Assembly: GCF_002220865.2 (NCBI RefSeq)
Contig: NZ_NHRJ02000008.1
Location: 62,001-126,000 of the forward strand
DNA: 64,000 nt
Source: Paenibacillus xerothermodurans
GTDB lineage: Bacteria > Bacillota > Bacilli > Paenibacillales > NBRC-103111
Direction of reading: 5' to 3'
Shown: positions 34,863 to 42,969 of the stretch, one piece after another
Layout: each line of letters starts with the position of its first letter
Numbering within the stretch: position 1 is the stretch's first letter
Notes under the pieces: model-generated
Told to the model about the DNA's origin: nothing
The model's database searches: none
The model's input: the letters and a program-made list of their open reading frames with translations, nothing else
Position numbers and translations under genes: made by a program

Positions 34863-37398
34863 GAAGCGAAGCAAGGGAGGCGCGCCCGTGCAGCGTGGGG
34901 CGCAACTAGACGGAGCCTCGGCCAGTAGGCGTGGCGGACGTGGCGCGGGAGCGGATGGAGCTGCATCTGTCGAGCGTGGTGGACGAGGAGCGGCACTGGA
35001 TGGAGCGGCGTCTGCTGGGCGTGGTGGACGAGGAGCGGGAATGGACGGAGCTGCGGCTGTTGGGCGTGGTGGACGAAGAGCAGGGATGGATGGAGCGGTG
35101 GCCGCTGGGCGAGGTGGACGAGGAGCGGTAGTGGATGGAGCTGCAGGCGCTGGGCGTGGCACACGCGGAGCCGTAGTGGATGGAGCTGCGTCTGCTGGGC
35201 GTGGAGCGGCACTGGATGGAGCGGCGTCCGCTCGGCGTGGTGGACGTGGAGCGGCAGTGGATGGAGCTGCGGCTGCTGGGCGTAGTGGACGTGGAGCGGG
35301 CGTGGATGGAGCGGCGTCTGCTGGGCGTGGTGGACGTGGTGCGACAGTAGATGGAGCAGCAACTGTCGGCCGACGCGGTCGCGAAACAGGAACAGTCAAG
35401 CCCACCAACCGGCGTTCACGTCAAGCAGTGGATGGAGCCGCATCCGCTAGGCATGATGGGCGACGTACCGGAGCCGATGGGGCGACATCAGTTACAGCTG
35501 GTGGTGGACGAGCTACGAGCACAGAAGGCCGCCAGTATGGACGTGCTGCAGCAAATGGAGTCACAGCCGTCGGGCGTGTTGGACGGCGTGCAGGAGCAAC
35601 TGGCGCCTCATCCGTTGCGAATGGTGGACGAGCTACGGGAAAAGATACTACCACCTCTGCTGGTCGTGGGGGGCGTGATGCAATGGATGGTTACGCTAAT
35701 CAGGGTGGACGAGACTTAGACTTTGAACGAGCTGCATCAGGCCGACATGCAGATCGCGCCACCGCCGCAGATAGAGCACCCAACCGGAGCCGTGGGAGAG
35801 GCGCACAACGTTCGGAGGCAATAGAAGGTTTGCCGGTTGAGAAGAATGGTGAATATGAAGCTGATATTATTGGTTTAACACATGATGGCGACGGGGTAGG
35901 CCGTGTGAACGGCTATACCCTTTTTGTTAAGGGCGCGATGCCTGGTGAGCGGGCTTTGGTCAAAGTCATGAAGCTCAAGAAGCAGTACGGCTACGCAAAG
36001 CTTATCCGGATTTTGCAGCAAAGTCCTGACCGCGTCGCAGCGCCTTGTCCGATCTTCGAGCAATGCGGCGGCTGCCAGCTGCAGCATTTGAGCTATGAAG
36101 CCCAATTGCGCCACAAACGACAGCTTGTGGTGGACAACCTCGAGAGGATTGGGAAGTTGAAGGTGGCTAGAGAGAGTCGCGCGGGACACCAAGGCGCTCG
36201 GACACCGGAGGGTCTCGCAATGTCAGGTGGAGGAGCAGATGCGGCCACGGACGTAGTGCAGGCGGAAGGCAGAGATGCAGCCACCGCCGGTGCGAGAGTC
36301 CAACAACGAGAGGGTATCATTGTACATCCCACAGTTGGCATGTCTGATCCTTGGAGATATCGCAATAAGTCGCAGGTACCGATAGGTCTAGCCGGCGCTG
36401 GAGGAGCAGCTATGCTCGGCCAGCATGACAGCAGTGCAGAAGAACTTGGGTTAGTCGGCGGCTTCTACACACAAGGGAGCCATCGCATCATCGACATGGA
36501 TGAGTGCCTCATCCAACAGGAAAACAATGACCGCGTTGTGGCCGCAGTCAAACGTATCGCTCGCGAGCTGGGCATCCGGCCTTACAACGAAGAAACACAC
36601 AAGGGCTTGCTTCGCCACGTTGTCGCCCGTTACGGCTTCAACACGGGGGATATTATGGTCGTGCTCATCACCAATGGAGCTGACATCCCGCGGAAGGATG
36701 AGTTGATCGGTCTGCTCCGTGACGAGATTCCAGAGTTAAAGAGCATCTGTCAGAATGTTAACACAGCCAGGACTAATGTCATCTTTGGCGATAAAACCAA
36801 GGTGCTATGGGGCGACGATGTGATCTACGACACAATCGGTGACATCCGTTTCGCCATCTCGCCGCGCTCGTTCTATCAAGTGAATCCGGTACAAACCGAG
36901 GTATTATACGGTAAAGCCTTGGACTACGCCGGATTGACTGGTGAAGAAACTGTGATCGACGCTTATTGCGGCATCGGTACGATTTCACTTTTCTTGGCTC
37001 AGCGAGCGCGCCAAGTGTACGGCGTTGAGATCGTGAGCGAAGCAATCGATGATGCTCGCAGGAATGCGTTACTCAACGACGTGCGTAACGTTGAGTTTCA
37101 AGTCGGCGCGGCAGAAGAAGTTATCCCTGCGTGGAAGCGCCAGGGCATTACGCCTGACGTGATCGTGGTCGACCCGCCGCGAAAAGGCTGCGACACAGCG
37201 TTGCTCGGTACGATCCTTGAGATGCGGCCCGAGCGTGTGGTGTATGTGTCGTGTAATCCGTCGACACTGGCCCGGGATCTTCGAGTTCTGGAGGACGGCG
37301 GTTATGCGACCGTTGAGGTGCAGCCGGTGGATATGTTTCCGCATACCGTTCATGTGGAGGTGACGGTAAGACTTGAAAGAAAAGATACAGTTAATTAA
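34846..37398 (+). CDS. rlmCD: 23S rRNA uracil-C5 methyltransferase RlmCD with RGG-rich N-terminal extension
   Basis: TrmA/RumA-family enzyme that methylates uridines of 23S rRNA (U747 and U1939 in B. subtilis). The ATG at 34846 follows GGAG; the upstream frame overlaps dgkB. Total length is 850 residues, against about 460 in the family. Residues about 12-312 are an added low-complexity stretch of 15-residue units such as [15 protein letters not shown]. The TRAM domain is at about 330-395. Fe-S cysteines are Cys401, Cys407 and Cys410 ([10 protein letters not shown]) and the Cys of MDECLI. A second Ala/Gly-rich insert lies at about 441-492, before [18 protein letters not shown] motif [19 protein letters not shown] and nucleophile Cys803 in VSCNPST are intact. 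It is probably active. Confidence 0.9.
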   Translation: MSNQNKKRSKGGAPVQRGAQLDGASASRRGGRGAGADGAASVERGGRGAALDGAASAGRGGRGAGMDGAAAVGRGGRRAGMDGAVAAGRGGRGAVVDGAAGAGRGTRGAVVDGAASAGRGAALDGAASARRGGRGAAVDGAAAAGRSGRGAGVDGAASAGRGGRGATVDGAATVGRRGRETGTVKPTNRRSRQAVDGAASARHDGRRTGADGATSVTAGGGRATSTEGRQYGRAAANGVTAVGRVGRRAGATGASSVANGGRATGKDTTTSAGRGGRDAMDGYANQGGRDLDFERAASGRHADRATAADRAPNRSRGRGAQRSEAIEGLPVEKNGEYEADIIGLTHDGDGVGRVNGYTLFVKGAMPGERALVKVMKLKKQYGYAKLIRILQQSPDRVAAPCPIFEQCGGCQLQHLSYEAQLRHKRQLVVDNLERIGKLKVARESRAGHQGARTPEGLAMSGGGADAATDVVQAEGRDAATAGARVQQREGIIVHPTVGMSDPWRYRNKSQVPIGLAGAGGAAMLGQHDSSAEELGLVGGFYTQGSHRIIDMDECLIQQENNDRVVAAVKRIARELGIRPYNEETHKGLLRHVVARYGFNTGDIMVVLITNGADIPRKDELIGLLRDEIPELKSICQNVNTARTNVIFGDKTKVLWGDDVIYDTIGDIRFAISPRSFYQVNPVQTEVLYGKALDYAGLTGEETVIDAYCGIGTISLFLAQRARQVYGVEIVSEAIDDARRNALLNDVRNVEFQVGAAEEVIPAWKRQGITPDVIVVDPPRKGCDTALLGTILEMRPERVVYVSCNPSTLARDLRVLEDGGYATVEVQPVDMFPHTVHVEVTVRLERKDTVN
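34925..35390 (+). repeat. 45-bp coding repeats (RGG-type) in rlmCD
   Basis: About ten imperfect units of roughly 45 bp built around GGGCGTGGTGGACGTGGAGC and GTGGATGGAGC, each encoding GRGGRGA-x-x-DGAA-type residues. The region downstream to about 35720 is a more diverged version of the same. Confidence 0.8.
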
Positions 37399-37404
37399 AC
37401 TGTA

Positions 37405-37413
37405 CCTAATTAG
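37405..37413 (+). other. Candidate left attachment site of the integrated element
   Basis: CCTAATTAG, seven bases after the rlmCD stop and at the stop of the serine recombinase gene. The identical nine bases recur at 46158-46166 at the right limit of the AT-rich region. Nine bases is short, so this is a candidate only. Confidence 0.4.
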
Positions 37414-38941
37414 AGGGGAGAAGGTTGGAAAGATTGTATTGTATCTTAATCTTTCCGCCCTCGAACACCTCAATTTTGTGGATTAGCCTTTGTAAAACTT
37501 GCTTAATCACTTGTTCACCATCAATATCAAGGTTTGCAAAGCGTTCTACTTCTTTTCTAAAGACTTGCAGTTGTCCATTGAGGTCTTGTCTTGTTTTCAA
37601 GGATAAGTGCAGTTCAGTCTTTTTATTTGCTAGGTCTTGTTGCTGTAGGGCTATACGTTCGTTTTGATGCTTGAACTGCTCAGTTGTGACAACTCCTTCA
37701 GCATGAAGGCCTAACAACTTATCAAAGCGTAAGTCCATTTCAGCCAACTGCTTGTCAATACGTTTTAACTCTTTAGTACTAGACGAGTTTAAGGCGTTAG
37801 CTTTTTCATCTGCCAGTCCGTAAAGTCTTTCTATCCTCACGTTGTCTTTAATTAAGGTTTTTAAATCATCTTTTACGGCTTGAAGCAATTTCTGTTCTTC
37901 GATGATATGGGAGGAACAATAAGTGGAAGTATGCCTCACATAGCCGCCGCAAACATATGCCCCGTTACGTCGGTCAGGTTTGAAGTGCATCCCGCTTCCA
38001 CAATCAGGACATTTAACTATATAAGAAAACAAACTCTCCTTACCGTTGCTCTTGTGCTTGCCTTTTCGCTTCATGAGTTCTTGAACAGCGATAAAATCAT
38101 TTTCCGAAATGAGAGCAGGGTGGGCGTTCTCAATAACAATTTGCTTGTCAGTTTCTATTTTGCGCCGTATTTTGTAAAGTTCGGAATCAGCTAGAGTACC
38201 TGTTGTTTCTTCTCGATGGAATATAAGTTTGCCTGTATATACAGGGTTGTTTAAGATAAGTTTAACGGAGTTCTGTTGCCACTTCGTTCCCGCATTAGCC
38301 GCTCCTGTTGTTGCCCTTGGGGTAAGAACACCTTTTTGAGAGAGGTAATTACTGATTTTGAACATGCCCCATCCTTCATGTAAATAGAGCCAGAAAATCT
38401 CCTTTAAGATAGGGGCTGCGGTTTCATCGACCTCAAGATTTTTAGTCAGTGGATTGACTGTATAACCGTAAGGTGATACTGACACCCTACGTTTACCCTG
38501 TTCAGCACTTGATTTCAATCCTAACTTAATTCTTTCCGAAAACTTAGAATTTTCTTCCTCTGACAAAATTACCTTTAAATTAAACATGAACCTACTTTTG
38601 CTTGTTTCAGTATCGTAATTATCCTCTGGTAAAATGAGACGAACAGGTATTCTTTCCAGTATGTCAGCTGTTTGCATACTATTGAGACTATTTCGTCCAA
38701 GACGCGAGACTGATTTTGCAATAATTACGTCAAACTTTTTCTCTTTAGCATCATCCAGTAAGCGCAATATTTCAGCACGGTTTTTCATTCCTGAACCACT
38801 TATTCCGTTGTCAATGTACCGTCCGACCACTGTGAAGCCTTGTTCCCTAGCAATACTTTCTGCCAAGGCAATTTGGTTTTGCAAACTGTTCTGTTGTTCT
38901 TCTCTTTTCGTACTAACTCTAGCATATATAGCGCATTTCAT
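37406..38941 (-). CDS. Large serine recombinase (element integrase)
   Basis: Site-specific serine integrase of 511 residues. The resolvase-type catalytic domain holds the nucleophile Ser10 in YARVSTKREEQ, and SVSRLGRNSL and EENSKFSERIKLGL follow. A recombinase domain comes next (GYTVNP, WQQNSVKLILNNPVYTGKL), then a zinc-ribbon (CPDCGSGMHF, then YVCGGY and YCSSHI) and a long coiled coil (about 375-470). The gene ends at the element edge directly next to rlmCD, as is usual for elements whose integrase gene borders the att site. It is much more AT-rich than rlmCD. It probably drives integration and, with an accessory factor, excision. Confidence 0.93.
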   Translation of the reverse strand: MKCAIYARVSTKREEQQNSLQNQIALAESIAREQGFTVVGRYIDNGISGSGMKNRAEILRLLDDAKEKKFDVIIAKSVSRLGRNSLNSMQTADILERIPVRLILPEDNYDTETSKSRFMFNLKVILSEEENSKFSERIKLGLKSSAEQGKRRVSVSPYGYTVNPLTKNLEVDETAAPILKEIFWLYLHEGWGMFKISNYLSQKGVLTPRATTGAANAGTKWQQNSVKLILNNPVYTGKLIFHREETTGTLADSELYKIRRKIETDKQIVIENAHPALISENDFIAVQELMKRKGKHKSNGKESLFSYIVKCPDCGSGMHFKPDRRNGAYVCGGYVRHTSTYCSSHIIEEQKLLQAVKDDLKTLIKDNVRIERLYGLADEKANALNSSSTKELKRIDKQLAEMDLRFDKLLGLHAEGVVTTEQFKHQNERIALQQQDLANKKTELHLSLKTRQDLNGQLQVFRKEVERFANLDIDGEQVIKQVLQRLIHKIEVFEGGKIKIQYNLSNLLPSN

Positions 38942-39096
38942 AAATTATTCGCCGCTCCTTCCGTATTAGAAGGAATGGCATTTGCTCTAACTTCATCGTA
39001 CATTTTGGCGGTTATACTGTCAATTTGGGTACTGAGAATAGAAAGTAAAATGTCTTCAAGGTTAGCTGTTCCTGTAAAAGTTCGTTCGATTTTCAT
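38938..39096 (-). CDS. Small protein encoded upstream of the serine recombinase
   Basis: A 52-residue acidic protein, starting MKIERTFTGTANLEDILL and ending NTEGAANNL. AGGGGG lies about ten bases before this ATG. The stop overlaps the recombinase start, so the two are translationally coupled. Short proteins of this look commonly precede serine recombinase genes in Bacillus elements. A role as a recombination directionality or regulatory factor is possible but not shown. Confidence 0.6.
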   Translation of the reverse strand: MKIERTFTGTANLEDILLSILSTQIDSITAKMYDEVRANAIPSNTEGAANNL

Positions 39097-39390
39097 AGTG
39101 TCATCGCCCCCTAATATCAGTGGTCGCTCCATGTAAGGGAGAAGGTGCGAATGAAAAGAAGAGAATGAATAGAGGGAGGGTTAAGATGGGAAAAATGTGC
39201 GCACACCGCTATTTCGGAAAATTTGGTACGGGGAAAACAAAGGTTAACCACGGACAGAGAAGGCTGTGACTTTCATTCGGCACTGGGTGGGGGCTTAACG
39301 TTAGAATCTGATTAGAAGTCCTTATAGACGCATTCTAAGGCGGCTAAAAGGCATAAGAAAAGTGCCACCTAAAGAAGTGGCACAATGAAA

Positions 39391-40212
39391 TTAGTCCTTA
39401 TAAAGACCTTCTACGGCTCTTATTTTATCGTCCTCTGTTGGTTTCGAGTAACGGAGAATCATATCAGCTGAACTGTGTCCACTTAATGATTGGATGACAG
39501 ATATGTCCTGATTCGCTCTGACAAGTCCGGTTATAAAAGTGTGACGGAGTTGGTGGGCGTGAATGTCATGCTGTTCTAGCAAGTGTTGAATACTCCGAAT
39601 ACTTATGCGTTTTCCCCTATTGCTAATAAAGAGGGCTTCCTGATTGTCTGACCGTTCCTCTAAGTACTTTTCAATAGCTCTCCGTACTTCAACCTCAAGC
39701 GGTAAAACCCGCTCTTTATTACCTTTACCTGTTCTGACCTTCAAAATCCCTTTACGGTCGCTTATTTCAACATCCGACCTGTCTAAGGCTACAAGTTCCG
39801 ATACACGTAAACCAGTGTAAAGGAGCGTCAAAGTAATAGCATAATTACGCTTGTTTCCGCTCCTGTCAATATTCCGTACTAATTGATTACGTTCGATTCT
39901 GTCTAAAGCCTTCGGGGCGGTTTGCTTGTATTCGGTTGGTTTGATAATGTAAATGTCCTCTATACAATCGGACTTCTTTGCCCATTTACAATATTTCTTT
40001 ATAGCATTAAACACCTTGTTTATGGTAGCAGCGGTTTTCTTTTTACTTACCATATATGTAACGTATTGCTGAACGTCTGAACGGCTGAAATTCTCTAGGT
40101 TAGCACCTGAACCGTCTAGCCAAATGGCGAATTGTTCTAAAGCGTGATTATACGTTTTAACTGTTAATTCACTTTTACCCAGTAGACCTTCTGCAATGAA
40201 TTGCTTTAGCAT
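39391..40212 (-). CDS. Tyrosine recombinase (XerD/phage-integrase family)
   Basis: A 273-residue tyrosine recombinase. The N-terminal SAM-like core-binding domain covers SELTVKTYNHALEQFAIWLD to about residue 90. The catalytic domain has the first Arg in LTLLYTGLRVSELVAL, HAHQLRHTFITGL (H-x-x-R-H), LSGHSSADMI and nucleophile Tyr in ILRYSKP. Its presence beside a serine recombinase suggests that it resolves dimers or serves a former plasmid or second element. The iteron-like repeats directly upstream could be its binding sites. Confidence 0.9.
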   Translation of the reverse strand: MLKQFIAEGLLGKSELTVKTYNHALEQFAIWLDGSGANLENFSRSDVQQYVTYMVSKKKTAATINKVFNAIKKYCKWAKKSDCIEDIYIIKPTEYKQTAPKALDRIERNQLVRNIDRSGNKRNYAITLTLLYTGLRVSELVALDRSDVEISDRKGILKVRTGKGNKERVLPLEVEVRRAIEKYLEERSDNQEALFISNRGKRISIRSIQHLLEQHDIHAHQLRHTFITGLVRANQDISVIQSLSGHSSADMILRYSKPTEDDKIRAVEGLYKD

Positions 40213-40589
40213 AGTATTCCTCCCATAAAATCCACTTAATTAATTCTACGCAATTTTTTTGAGTAGTTAACTTGCCGTTTTCGTACTCCTGTAAGACACT
40301 TTATAGTATAAATATAGCATAGAATTTTAATTCTACGCAATAATTCTATGCAATTAATATGGCTTTCCCCGCTGGGGGAAGCCGCTTTTACTGCTTTATC
40401 TCCGTTACTTTCTCTATAGTCTTTTCTCTAAATACTTTCTTTATTTAGTTACTCAAATTGAATAGTCAGGACTGCTCAATGTGGATAGGGGTCACCTATA
40501 ATTGAAGGAGGGAGGTGTCATTCTAAATTGGGGGGTATTCGTTCTGAATAAGGCAGGTAGACATAAAAAGAAAAGTGTAGCAATTATCG
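40213..40589. other. AT-rich intergenic region with iterons and a hairpin
   Basis: No gene supported. It carries three direct and one inverted copies of a 12-bp motif (see 40242-40355) and a hairpin with arms GGCTTTCCCC / GGGGGAAGCC at 40361-40383 that has only a weak T run. Confidence 0.5.
40242..40355 (+). repeat. Iteron-like 12-bp repeats
   Basis: AATTCTACGCAA at 40242 and 40329 and AATTCTATGCAA at 40342 are direct copies; GCATAGAATT at 40317-40326 is an inverted copy. Three of these four are packed within 40 bp. They lie between the tyrosine recombinase start and the HTH-protein gene. Possible operator, recombinase arm sites or origin iterons. Confidence 0.65.
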
Positions 40590-41180
40590 CTACACTCCAA
40601 TTGGTCGAATCTTTATATTCGTGTTTTCCTCGACATATTTTCTTAGCTGCTCTAAGAATTGGATTAATACTATTTCCGTATCCTCACCACTATAGAATCT
40701 GTGGGCAAATACGTCATAGTCTTCTTTCTCTACAAACTTATTAACTTGCTTAATCACCTTGTTTTTACATAATCCCTTAGCTACTCCGATTGGTTGAAAA
40801 GACCTCTTAAAATGGGAGGTATAGCCCGATAAAATGAGATACGGATTATCCTCTAACATATCAATGTAATATCGATTAGAAGAACCAATAAACTCTTCTT
40901 TCTTTATAAAATACATTTGTTCTAATTTATCAATTGCCCTAACGACAGTACTTACACCAATAAATAATTCCGCCGCTATTGTTCCATAAGCTGGGAAGCA
41001 ATACTTTTTATCATTCATTGAATATAAGAGATGATAAAGCACGTCCTTTTCCGTACTACTTAGCTTTGAACATTTTCGCAATACATGGGGTATAGGTAAA
41101 TATGATTTACCCTCACCGTAATCATATTTAGTTGCCATCTCGATAAGCCTGTAGTTAATCCATTCCTGTTCGTCCGCCAT
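40590..41180 (-). CDS. Winged-helix protein, possible replication or regulatory protein
   Basis: A 196-residue protein from the ATG at 41180 (MADEQEWINYR), preceded by AAAGGAG. The middle reads LSSTEKDVLYHLLYSMNDK, AYGTIAAELFIGVSTVVRAI and YFIKKEEFIGSSNRYYI, the pattern of a HTH_36-type winged helix found in plasmid replication initiators and phage regulators. The C-terminal part is charged and not recognised. With the neighbouring iterons it could be a replication initiator of a once-autonomous element, or a repressor. It is AT-rich like the rest of the island. Confidence 0.65.
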   Translation of the reverse strand: MADEQEWINYRLIEMATKYDYGEGKSYLPIPHVLRKCSKLSSTEKDVLYHLLYSMNDKKYCFPAYGTIAAELFIGVSTVVRAIDKLEQMYFIKKEEFIGSSNRYYIDMLEDNPYLILSGYTSHFKRSFQPIGVAKGLCKNKVIKQVNKFVEKEDYDVFAHRFYSGEDTEIVLIQFLEQLRKYVEENTNIKIRPIGV

Positions 41181-41803
41181 GATTATCAACTCCTTTAATT
41201 TTCTTCTCTTTAAGGTTTCTTGCATTCTACTTATTTAGGCTTTGCTTGTCGTTACAATTGGTGTCCAATGAATATTCCCCCTTGAAAGTTTTCAGGTTTT
41301 TTATAAAGTTCTTACACTATTAGTGGTCGCTTCATGTTGCTGTTTAGTTGCGACCCCTCTTCAGTTAAAGGAGGGCACACGTTGTGTGCATAGCGCGTAA
41401 GACAGTGATAGAGATGCTCAAACTATTGGTAAGGAATGTTCCAATTTGAAAAGCCAGGGCAAAGGGAAGCTAAGGAAATGAGAAGCTGTAACGGAGGTAA
41501 CTGGATAAAGTGAGATATAACTTGCATTAAAGTTCACCTAAATTAGGTAACTTTTTAAAGCATTTAAGTTCTTTGGGGCATAGCTATGTATGTGCTTATA
41601 TTAGTCTATTCGTAACATGCTCTTATTCCCGCCCCGCCTGTTATGGTCGAGCCAATTTTCGTAGATAGATGCAAAAATGAGATATGAATATAAGTATCCA
41701 GCATGGAGAACTTTTATATTAGAACGTTACTTGGAAGGATATTTGTAAAATATTGTAGAAGAATATATGTAATAAGAAACTGCTCCTACCGGGAGGGATT
41801 AAA
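41181..41803. other. Intergenic region between the HTH gene and the defence genes
   Basis: No frame with a good initiation site before 41804. It contains AGTGGTCGCTTCATGT at 41322-41337, one mismatch from a copy at 39119-39134. It is presumed to hold the promoter for the defence genes; no single promoter stands out. Confidence 0.45.
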
Positions 41804-42925
41804 TTGCAGAATATACTAGCTTCGGAACTAAGAGAACAAGCTGGGTCTAACAGTTTTAATAGATTCGATTATCAGGCTCACTGGATTGTATACCATATGA
41901 TAATTGAATTTAAGAAAAAATCTCAGTTTCTTGTGTTTTGTGAATTTCATGATGATATGACTAAAGTTTCTGACATACAAAACCCAAATTGTGCAGAATT
42001 TTTTCAAATAAAAACGACTGCTAAATATAATAAATGGACATTACCTCATCTTACAAAAACAACAACTAAAAGTAGTGGTGTCGTAAAAAATAGCTTTTTA
42101 GGTTTTCTATTTTATAATTTTATGAAATTTGAAGCAGAATGTAGTAAATGTCATTTCGTATCCAATATTGGAATGGATGCTGAAATAAGAAAGTGGCAAT
42201 CAATTATTGAAGATGGTAAGCAGCTAAAGACAACTGACAATGCTCTTTACTCAAAAATTAAAAATCTAATTAGAAATGAATTTAATAATATTAACCCAAA
42301 CGAATTTGATGGTGTATTTGATAAATTCGTACAGGAAACATATATCTATGATGGAGACCTCCCCCTTGAAAATTACGAAAAAGTTGTAGCGGGCGAATTT
42401 TTTAGAATGCTTGAAAATGATGAATTCTACACTTCAAATAGTAATAAAATTTTGAAAGACATTATTGAGGATGTAAGAAAGAAGAGCAAAACAAAAATTG
42501 AAGTTCCAATAAGCTACAATAAGTTAGTCGAAAAAAAAGGTATTTCATCAGAGGTTTTTTCCGCTTTGCAATCAAGTGTAAAAAAGATTTCCTCCCAAAG
42601 CTATTTTAAAGAACTAGAAGAATTTCTAACTGATAATGGACTATCCTTGCCGAAAAGAAGATTACTTCTGCGGGAATTAAAAGAACATAAATTAAGAATG
42701 TTAGACATTAATAAGCTGCTGTATCAGGATATAACTTATCAAATTGTAGGGGTAATTGATGAGGTTCTAACGAAATACTACTCTAGAATTGACGATACTT
42801 CTTATTTATTAGATAAAATAAGAAAACAATGTGAAACCATTATCAAAGATAACACTGACTTTAATATCCCCATTGTGGAGGCTATTTTCTATGAAAGACT
42901 TGTATCGGAAAACACAACAATATAA
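41804..42925 (+). CDS. lmuA: Lamassu-like effector, DUF4297 (Cap4-type) nuclease domain
   Basis: A 373-residue protein whose first about 200 residues fit DUF4297, a PD-(D/E)xK-like dsDNA nuclease domain used as effector in Lamassu and CBASS Cap4. Family features visible are SNSFNRFDYQAHWIVYHMI at the N-terminus, FCEFHDDM (Glu47, Asp50, Asp51) and EFFQIKTT (Glu65, Gln68, Lys70), the likely metal-binding set. The rest is helical and probably contacts the ATPase. The TTG start has GGGAGGG seven bases upstream. It is followed after 44 bp by a Rad50-like ATPase gene, the LmuA-LmuB order. The DUF4297 assignment is from pattern, not from a search. Confidence 0.75.
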   Translation: MQNILASELREQAGSNSFNRFDYQAHWIVYHMIIEFKKKSQFLVFCEFHDDMTKVSDIQNPNCAEFFQIKTTAKYNKWTLPHLTKTTTKSSGVVKNSFLGFLFYNFMKFEAECSKCHFVSNIGMDAEIRKWQSIIEDGKQLKTTDNALYSKIKNLIRNEFNNINPNEFDGVFDKFVQETYIYDGDLPLENYEKVVAGEFFRMLENDEFYTSNSNKILKDIIEDVRKKSKTKIEVPISYNKLVEKKGISSEVFSALQSSVKKISSQSYFKELEEFLTDNGLSLPKRRLLLRELKEHKLRMLDINKLLYQDITYQIVGVIDEVLTKYYSRIDDTSYLLDKIRKQCETIIKDNTDFNIPIVEAIFYERLVSENTTI

Positions 42926-42969
42926 AAGGCTAATTAGAAAGTTAAGGCTCTTACAAGAAGGGGAGAAAA

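Noticed and set aside
34740-35408. Long minus-strand frames opposite the rlmCD repeat, rich in Ala and Pro
   Set aside because: They are mirror images of the GC-rich repeat on the coding strand, with no initiation site or family similarity.
40361-40386. Hairpin GGCTTTCCCC / GGGGGAAGCC as a terminator
   Set aside because: Only a weak T run on the plus strand, where no gene precedes it, and none on the minus strand.
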